A stretch of DNA of 9,746 nt from Colivicinus sp963607765 (GTDB lineage: Bacteria > Bacillota_I > Bacilli_A > Erysipelotrichales > Erysipelotrichaceae): contig CAVDDT010000051.1 in the NCBI GenBank assembly GCA_963607765.1, forward strand, positions 1-9,746, read 5' to 3'. The translations under genes and the position numbers were made by a program. Shown here piece by piece: positions 4,957-9,746 of this stretch. The first letter of the stretch is position 1, and every line of letters starts with the position of its first letter. The notes below the pieces were generated by a model. It worked only from the letters and a program-made list of their open reading frames with translations. It was not told where the DNA came from and searched no databases.

Positions 4957-6051
4957 ATGGCAAGAAGAATTGACAGTACACCAAAAGCTGATGGTTTTAG
5001 AATGCCGGGTGAATTCGAACCACAGGAAAAGATTTGGATGATTTGGCCTGAAAGACCAGACAATTGGAGAGATGGTGCTAAACCAGCTCAAAAAGTATTC
5101 ACAAATGTTGCAAAGGCAATCAGAGAATTTGAACCAATAACAGTTTGTGTATCTCCAGCTCAATATCAAAATGCAAGAAACATGCTTCCTGAAAACATCA
5201 GAGTTGTAGAAATGACTTCTAACGATGCTTGGATTAGAGACTGCGGTCCTACATTTGTAAAGAATGACAAGACTGGCGAAGTTAGAGGTATCGACTGGGA
5301 TTTCAATGCTTGGGGCGGACTATATGATGGTCTATACTTCCCTTGGGATCAAGATGATAGAATCGCTCAAAAGGTTTGTGAAATTGAAGAAAAAGATTCT
5401 TATCGTACTCCAGGTTTCGTATTAGAAGGCGGATCTATTCACGTTGATGGCGAAGGTACATTATTAACAACTGAAATGTGCTTACTATCACCAGGTAGAA
5501 ACCCTGATATGACTAAGGAAGAAATTGAAGCTAAAGTTAAAGATTATTTAAATCTTGAAAAAGTTATTTGGATCAAAGATGGTATTGACCCAGCTGAAAC
5601 AGATGGTCATATTGATGACGTTGCATGTTTCATCAGACCAGGCGAAGTTGCTTGTATTTGGACTGAAGATCCTAACCATCCATTCTATCAATATGCTCAA
5701 GATGCTTATAAGACATTATCAGAAGCTACAGATGCTAAGGGTAGAAAATTAAAAGTTTGGAAACTTTGCTTAACTAAGGAACCTTGTTACTTAAAGGGTG
5801 CTTCAACAATCGATTCAGTTGAAGGAACATTACCAAGAGAAGATGGTGAAGTTGCAATTGCTTCTTACATGAACTTCTTAATTGTTAACGGTGGTGTTAT
5901 TGTTCCTCAATATGGCGATGTTAACGATGAACTAGCTCTTAAACAAATTCAAGAAATGTTCCCAGAAAGAAAAGTTGTTGGTGTTAGAACTGAAGAAGTT
6001 GCTTATGGTGGCGGTAACATTCACTGCATTACTCAACAACAACCTAAGTAA
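4957..6051 (+). CDS. aguA: Agmatine deiminase
   Basis: This enzyme hydrolyses agmatine to N-carbamoylputrescine and ammonia, the first step of the agmatine deiminase pathway, in the cytoplasm. It is a full-length member (364 aa) of the guanidine-modifying pentein superfamily. The catalytic residues are visible: Asp95 in IRDCGP, Glu157 in LEGGS, His218 and Asp220 in TDGHIDD, and the nucleophile Cys357 in GGGNIHCITQQ. Glu, His, Asp and Cys are numbered as I recall them for the Enterococcus faecalis enzyme. A strong SD (AGGAGG, 4941-4946) lies 10 nt before the ATG. It is the first gene of the operon, preceded by a leader with a cre site and GTTAC half-sites. The first position is unlike the Enterococcus order, where the carbamoyltransferase leads. 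A hairpin follows in the gap to aguD. Confidence 0.97.
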   Translation: MARRIDSTPKADGFRMPGEFEPQEKIWMIWPERPDNWRDGAKPAQKVFTNVAKAIREFEPITVCVSPAQYQNARNMLPENIRVVEMTSNDAWIRDCGPTFVKNDKTGEVRGIDWDFNAWGGLYDGLYFPWDQDDRIAQKVCEIEEKDSYRTPGFVLEGGSIHVDGEGTLLTTEMCLLSPGRNPDMTKEEIEAKVKDYLNLEKVIWIKDGIDPAETDGHIDDVACFIRPGEVACIWTEDPNHPFYQYAQDAYKTLSEATDAKGRKLKVWKLCLTKEPCYLKGASTIDSVEGTLPREDGEVAIASYMNFLIVNGGVIVPQYGDVNDELALKQIQEMFPERKVVGVRTEEVAYGGGNIHCITQQQPK

Positions 6052-6081
6052 TAAATTTAAATTCAATAATTTACTATTAAG

Positions 6082-6100
6082 CTCTTAATTTTATTAAGAG
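6082..6100 (+). other. Intercistronic hairpin between aguA and aguD
   Basis: CTCTTAAT and ATTAAGAG form a perfect 8-bp stem with a TTT loop. No T-run follows, so it is not a normal terminator. It may be an RNA stability or processing element that sets relative expression of aguA. Confidence 0.45.
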
Positions 6101-6137
6101 GTTGTAATCTTTATAAAAAACAAAAAAGGAGAGAAAT

Positions 6138-7505
6138 ATGGAAAATGGAAAAGTGTCTTTAACTAAAACCGTATTATTTACAGTTTGTTCTATTCTAGTT
6201 TTAGACTCATTCGTTGCACCAACAATCCTAGGTGTAAACTCAATCACAATTTGGATTATCACAGCCATCTTCTTCTTCCTACCTTACGGCTTATTATCAG
6301 CCGAATTAGGAAGCACATATCCAGATGATGGTGGTATCACTTCGTGGGTACAAAGAGCATTCGGTGATTTCTGGGGCGTTATGGAAGGCTGGATGTATTG
6401 GATTAACGTTGCATTCTGGATGCCGGCAGTATTCACTGCTTTCGCAGGATGGACAGTATTAGCATTAAGCTTCTTAGGTATTGAATTGCCAATATTCGTA
6501 GAAGCAAGTTTAGCAGTTATTATGTGCTGGGTAATTTCTTACATCGGCATTAAGGGTATCGACCTTTCAGTTAAAGTAGCAAGTGCTATGGCTTACTTAA
6601 AGATGGGCATCTTAATATTATTAGGTGTTCTTGGTATCGCTTATGGAATTAAGAATGGCTTCGCAAATGATTTCTCTGCAACTGCTTGGATTCCTGAATT
6701 AGCAGACGTAATCAACTTCTCAGATGGTGGCTACTTCGGCGTTATCGTTTATAACTTATTAGGTTTTGAATTAATTGGTTCTATCGGTTCTTCTATCGAA
6801 GATCCTCAACACACAGTTCCAAAGATGACTATCATCGCTGGTATTGCTATCGTTGCTATTTATTGCTTCGGTTCATTTGGTGTATTATCTGCTATTCCAG
6901 CTGATGCTATCGATGAGGTTGATGGTTTCGTTTATGCATTACAAGAATTATGTACAGTATTAGGCCCTATTGGCAACGTAGTATTCTATATTGTATTATT
7001 TGGTGCAATCTTAACATTAGTTGCCAACATGATCACTTGGACATTAGGTGCTAATGAATCATTCATGGCCGCTGACTTAGATAAGAGATCTAAATTCTTA
7101 GGCAAGAGACATCCTAAGTATGATACTCCAGTTAATCTATACATCGTTGATGGTGCTGTAGCTTCTGGTTTATGTATCCTTAACTATTGCTTAACAGGCG
7201 ATGCTAATGACGTATTCTGGGCATTATTCTCATTCTCATCAATCGTCTTTATGCTATGCTATGTAATCGAATTTGCTGCTGCTATCAAATTAAAATTCAC
7301 TGATAACACTCCAAGAGTTTACGCTGTTCCTGGCGGAAAAGTTGGTATGGTTATTTGTGCATTATTATGTGAAGCTTCAGTTATTCTTGCAGTTCTAGGC
7401 TTAATTGACTACTCTGGCGGTTCAGGCACTTGGATGCAAGTTATCGGTTTAGCATTAACATTCCTTGTTGGTGTTGTACTTTATAAATCTGGTAACAAAG
7501 AATAA
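6138..7505 (+). CDS. aguD: Agmatine/putrescine antiporter
   Basis: This is an integral membrane exchanger of the APC amino acid-polyamine superfamily, about twelve hydrophobic segments in 455 aa. It would bring in agmatine and export putrescine, so the pathway needs no net polyamine gain. Visible family features are the AELGSTYPDDGGITSWVQ block (55-72), the long intracellular stretch with GSSIEDPQHTVPKM (217-230), and the GFELIGS segment (209-215) that follows helix six. The neighbours decide substrate, since sequence alone would only say basic amino acid or polyamine antiporter. SD AGGAG lies 7 nt before the ATG. It sits between the deiminase and the carbamoyltransferase, each gap carrying a U-less hairpin, which suggests post-transcriptional adjustment of this membrane protein relative to the enzymes. 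Confidence 0.93.
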   Translation: MENGKVSLTKTVLFTVCSILVLDSFVAPTILGVNSITIWIITAIFFFLPYGLLSAELGSTYPDDGGITSWVQRAFGDFWGVMEGWMYWINVAFWMPAVFTAFAGWTVLALSFLGIELPIFVEASLAVIMCWVISYIGIKGIDLSVKVASAMAYLKMGILILLGVLGIAYGIKNGFANDFSATAWIPELADVINFSDGGYFGVIVYNLLGFELIGSIGSSIEDPQHTVPKMTIIAGIAIVAIYCFGSFGVLSAIPADAIDEVDGFVYALQELCTVLGPIGNVVFYIVLFGAILTLVANMITWTLGANESFMAADLDKRSKFLGKRHPKYDTPVNLYIVDGAVASGLCILNYCLTGDANDVFWALFSFSSIVFMLCYVIEFAAAIKLKFTDNTPRVYAVPGGKVGMVICALLCEASVILAVLGLIDYSGGSGTWMQVIGLALTFLVGVVLYKSGNKE

Positions 7506-7520
7506 TTTAAAAATTGAATC

Positions 7521-7551
7521 AATACTCCTGATAAAAAATATCAGGAGTATT
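7521..7551 (+). other. Strong intercistronic hairpin between aguD and ptcA
   Basis: AATACTCCTGATA (7521-7533) pairs perfectly over 13 bp with TATCAGGAGTATT (7539-7551), with an AAAAA loop. It is followed by A-rich sequence, not T-rich, so it should not terminate efficiently. The right arm hides an AGGAG, but the ptcA SD is the AAAGG at 7562-7566. A processing or mRNA-protection element is the likeliest role. Confidence 0.6.
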
Positions 7552-7573
7552 ATTAAAAAAAGAAAGGCAAAAA

Positions 7574-8599
7574 ATGAAAAAGGATTTTATTACAGTTAAT
7601 GACTTTACTAAAGAAGAATTAATGGACATCATTAATCTTTCTATGGCAATCAAGAAATCAATTAAAAATGGTTACAAGCCTCCACTAATGAAGGGCATGA
7701 CATTAGGTATGATCTTCCAACAATCTTCAACAAGAACTAGATGTTCATTTGAAACTGCTATGGAAGATATGGGTGGTCACGCTCAATACTTAGGCCCAGG
7801 TATGATTCAACTTGGTGGTCACGAAACAATCGAAGATACAGGCAGAGTTATTTCTGGATTAATGGATATCGTTATGGCTAGAGTTATTTCTCATAAGACA
7901 GTTGTAGATTTAGCAAATGCATGTACAATTCCAGTAATCAACGCAATGTCAGATTACACGCATCCAACTCAAGTAATCGCTGACGTTATTACTATGATGG
8001 AGAATTTACCAGCTGGTAAGAGATTTGAAGATTGTAAGATTGTATTCTGTGGTGACTTCACTCAAGTTGCAGCATCATTAGGATTTATCTGCACTAAACT
8101 AGGCGCTAACTTCGTATTTTACGGACCATTAGATAATCCTAAGACTCAACCATTCACAAAAGATCATGCAAGAATCTTTGAAGAAAATTGCAAGATATCT
8201 GGTGGTACTTGGAAAGTAACAGAAGATGAAAAAGATATCGCAGGTGCTGACTTCTTCTATACAGATGTTTGGTATGGTTTATATGAAGCTGAACTTTCTA
8301 AAGAAGAAAGAAACGAAATCTTCAAGAAGTATCAAGTTAATAGAGAACTAATGGAAAAGGGTGCTCTTGGCTGTAAGTTCTTACACTGCTTACCATGCAC
8401 TAGAGGCGAAGATGTAACTGATGAAGTTGCTGACTCTGCATCATCTCTATGTTGGGAAGAAGCTTGGAATAGATTAACAGCTATGAGAGGCTTATTAGTT
8501 TACTTCACAAGAAATAAGAAACAATTCTCAGAATTAGCTCAAGCTGCTGCTAAAGAAGAATTAGAAACAGTTCTTGACCAAATTGGTATTGCTCACTAA
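7574..8599 (+). CDS. ptcA: Putrescine carbamoyltransferase
   Basis: This enzyme converts N-carbamoylputrescine and phosphate to putrescine and carbamoyl phosphate, the second catabolic step. It has the transcarbamylase fold, with the carbamoyl-phosphate loop STRTR (52-56), HPTQ (130-133) and HCLP (271-274). Putrescine rather than ornithine specificity is supported by the WYGLYEAELSKEERN segment (233-247) in place of the ornithine-binding SMG-type loop, by the extended C-terminal helix (about 313-337), and by the agmatine genes around it. At 341 aa it has the usual length. Its SD is AAAGG (7562-7566), 7 nt before the ATG. Its TAA shares one base with the arcC start, so the two are translationally coupled. 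Ornithine carbamoyltransferase is the alternative but fits less well. The symbol aguB is also used for this gene. Confidence 0.95.
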   Translation: MKKDFITVNDFTKEELMDIINLSMAIKKSIKNGYKPPLMKGMTLGMIFQQSSTRTRCSFETAMEDMGGHAQYLGPGMIQLGGHETIEDTGRVISGLMDIVMARVISHKTVVDLANACTIPVINAMSDYTHPTQVIADVITMMENLPAGKRFEDCKIVFCGDFTQVAASLGFICTKLGANFVFYGPLDNPKTQPFTKDHARIFEENCKISGGTWKVTEDEKDIAGADFFYTDVWYGLYEAELSKEERNEIFKKYQVNRELMEKGALGCKFLHCLPCTRGEDVTDEVADSASSLCWEEAWNRLTAMRGLLVYFTRNKKQFSELAQAAAKEELETVLDQIGIAH

Positions 8600-9537
8600 T
8601 GGCACGTATAGTAATTGCTTTAGGTGGCAATGCGCTGGGCAATACACCTGAAGAACAACAAGAAAAAGTCGCTAATGCAGCTAAGTCAATCGTTGGTTTT
8701 GTAAAAGATGGCCACGAAGTAATCATTGGCCATGGCAACGGACCACAAGTAGGAATGATTAATAACGCTATGGATTTTTCTTCTAAAAACGGAGGAAAAA
8801 CTCCTGCTATGCCATTTCCTGAATGTGGTGCAATGTCACAAGGATATATTGGCTATCATCTTCAAAACGCAATCTTACGTGAAGCAAGAGCTCAAGGCGT
8901 TGATAAAAACGTTTTAACTGTTGTTACACAAGTTGAAGTTTCGAAAGAAGACAAAGCGTTTGAAAATCCAACAAAACCAATCGGCTCATTCATGTCTGAA
9001 GAAGAAGCTAAAACCATTATGGCTGCCAAACCAGATCAAACATTTAAAGAAGATGCAGGTAGAGGCTGGAGAAGAGTTGTACCTTCACCACTTCCAATTG
9101 ATATTGTTGAAAAGAACGCAATTCAAGAATTAGTAAAAAATGGTAATATTGTTATCGCATGTGGCGGTGGTGGCATTCCGGTAGTAAAGAACGGCGAAGG
9201 AGATTACACTGGAGTTGCAGCTGTAATTGATAAAGATTTTGCATCAGAAAAATTAGCTGAATTAGTTGATGCTGATTATCTATTCATTCTTACTGCAGTT
9301 GATCGTGTTTGCATAAACTTTAACAAGCCTAATCAAGAAGAATTAAAAGAAATTAGTGTTGCTAAAGCAGAAGAGCTAGCAGCACAAGGACATTTTGCTC
9401 CTGGTTCAATGCTTCCAAAGGTAATTGCTTGTAAAACATTTGCTTCAAGTAAGCAAGGCAGAAAAGCAGTTATCGTATCTCTGGAGAAAGCTACTCTAGC
9501 TATGAGCGGAGAATCTGGAACAGTTATTACAAAATAG
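8599..9537 (+). CDS. arcC: Carbamate kinase
   Basis: This enzyme transfers the phosphate of carbamoyl phosphate to ADP, yielding ATP and carbamate, which decomposes to NH3 and CO2. It is the energy-gaining last step of the pathway. It is a full-length (312 aa) amino acid kinase-fold enzyme with the glycine loops IALGGNALG (6-14), GHGNGPQVG (44-52) and ACGGGGIPVV (187-196), plus AAVIDKDFASEKLA (207-220) and GSMLPKV (269-275) in the nucleotide-binding half. The start ATG overlaps the ptcA stop (TAATG) and has no clear SD, so reinitiation by ribosomes finishing ptcA is likely. It is the last gene of the operon, followed by a strong terminator. In this operon the gene is also named aguC. Confidence 0.97.
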   Translation: MARIVIALGGNALGNTPEEQQEKVANAAKSIVGFVKDGHEVIIGHGNGPQVGMINNAMDFSSKNGGKTPAMPFPECGAMSQGYIGYHLQNAILREARAQGVDKNVLTVVTQVEVSKEDKAFENPTKPIGSFMSEEEAKTIMAAKPDQTFKEDAGRGWRRVVPSPLPIDIVEKNAIQELVKNGNIVIACGGGGIPVVKNGEGDYTGVAAVIDKDFASEKLAELVDADYLFILTAVDRVCINFNKPNQEELKEISVAKAEELAAQGHFAPGSMLPKVIACKTFASSKQGRKAVIVSLEKATLAMSGESGTVITK

Positions 9538-9565
9538 TTATTCCCTCATAGTTTTATATAGTCCT

Positions 9566-9599
9566 AAAACAAAAGCTTGATTTACCAAGCTTTTGTTTT
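9566..9599. terminator. Bidirectional terminator between arcC and mscL
   Basis: AAAACAAAAGCTTG (9566-9579) pairs perfectly over 14 bp with CAAGCTTTTGTTTT (9586-9599), with a 6-nt loop. T-rich arms give a U-run in both directions. The right arm overlaps the stop codon of the convergent minus-strand gene. Confidence 0.88.
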
Positions 9600-9746
9600 A
9601 ATATTGTTTACCTACCTTCTTATTTAATTTCTTTAATTCAGATTCAATTGATTTTAATAATTTGACATCATCTGGATCTTCTTTTTTGGGCTCTTCTTCT
9701 TTGTGAATCAATTTTTCATTAGCTGTATTTATTCCTTTGACAATCA
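9598..9746 (-). CDS. mscL: Large-conductance mechanosensitive channel, C-terminal part (partial)
   Basis: The minus strand is open from the right edge to a TAA at 9600-9598, encoding the last 48 residues of a protein whose 5' end lies outside the window. The visible start, IVKGINTANEKL, matches the end of the second transmembrane helix and the following basic turn of MscL. An acidic/basic linker (KEEEPKKEDPDD) then leads to a Leu/Lys-rich amphipathic helix (VKLLKSIESELKKLNKK), corresponding to the C-terminal cytoplasmic bundle helix. MscL is an inner-membrane pore that opens on hypo-osmotic shock. The gene converges on arcC and shares its terminator. The assignment rests on a short segment, but the order of features fits well. 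Confidence 0.75.
   Translation of the reverse strand, partial: IVKGINTANEKLIHKEEEPKKEDPDDVKLLKSIESELKKLNKKVGKQY

Noticed and set aside
4957..6051. Peptidylarginine or arginine deiminase for the pentein enzyme
   Set aside because: Length, spacing of Glu157/His218/Asp220/Cys357 and operon context fit agmatine deiminase.
7574..8599. Reading the carbamoyltransferase as ornithine carbamoyltransferase of an arginine deiminase operon
   Set aside because: The WYGLYEAE loop, the C-terminal helix and the adjacent agmatine deiminase and antiporter favour putrescine carbamoyltransferase. No arcA is present.
1..9746. CRISPR array, tRNA/rRNA, insertion sequence, phage genes or Mollicute UGA=Trp code
   Set aside because: No regularly spaced repeats, cloverleaf, transposase or terminal repeats are visible. 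Trp residues are encoded by TGG, and TGA serves as a stop.

Overview
The window is AT-rich DNA with the standard genetic code: Trp is TGG, and TGA ends the small membrane-protein gene. Most genes with a visible ribosome binding site have a Bacillus-type Shine-Dalgarno (SD), there is a cre-like site, and the genes are those of a low-GC Bacillota. A fermentative, probably host-associated member of the Bacilli/Erysipelotrichia-like groups is the best guess. That placement rests on composition and gene content only.

Left part (1-700): a poorly coding stretch with two small minus-strand ORFs. One is a 64-aa zinc-ribbon-like protein and the other a 60-aa protein ending in Gly-Asn-Ser-Cys-Cys. Next (808-2532, plus) is a MATE-type transporter with an RsbW/histidine-kinase-like ATP-binding domain fused at its C-terminus. 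Convergent to it is a minus-strand pair (3939 to 2543): an 82-aa two-helix membrane protein, overlapping by ATGA a pyruvoyl-dependent decarboxylase of the phosphatidylserine-decarboxylase superfamily with a PsiD-like N-terminal region. The transporter and decarboxylase share a 17-bp bidirectional terminator stem that runs into both coding ends.

Right part (4023-9537, plus): an RpiR-family regulator, then a complete agmatine deiminase operon in the order aguA (agmatine deiminase), aguD (agmatine/putrescine antiporter), ptcA (putrescine carbamoyltransferase), arcC (carbamate kinase). Agmatine is imported in exchange for putrescine and deiminated to N-carbamoylputrescine. This is phosphorolysed to putrescine and carbamoyl phosphate, and the carbamoyl phosphate yields ATP, NH3 and CO2. 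The result is energy plus alkalinisation. A strong terminator separates the operon from the convergent 3' end of mscL (mechanosensitive channel), which leaves the window at the right edge.

The most distinctive regulatory feature is an array of eight GTTAC/GTAAC half-sites in the two intergenic regions flanking the RpiR gene (a 23-bp palindrome over its own promoter, and several before aguA), with a near-perfect cre (CcpA) site embedded before aguA. A second oddity is that the transporter gene and the small membrane-protein gene each have a perfect TATAAT ending 6-7 nt before an ATG and no SD, which suggests leaderless mRNAs. All core operon enzymes belong to known families. I see no clearly novel system, but the regulator/operator arrangement, the transporter-ATPase fusion and the PsiD-like decarboxylase pair deserve follow-up.
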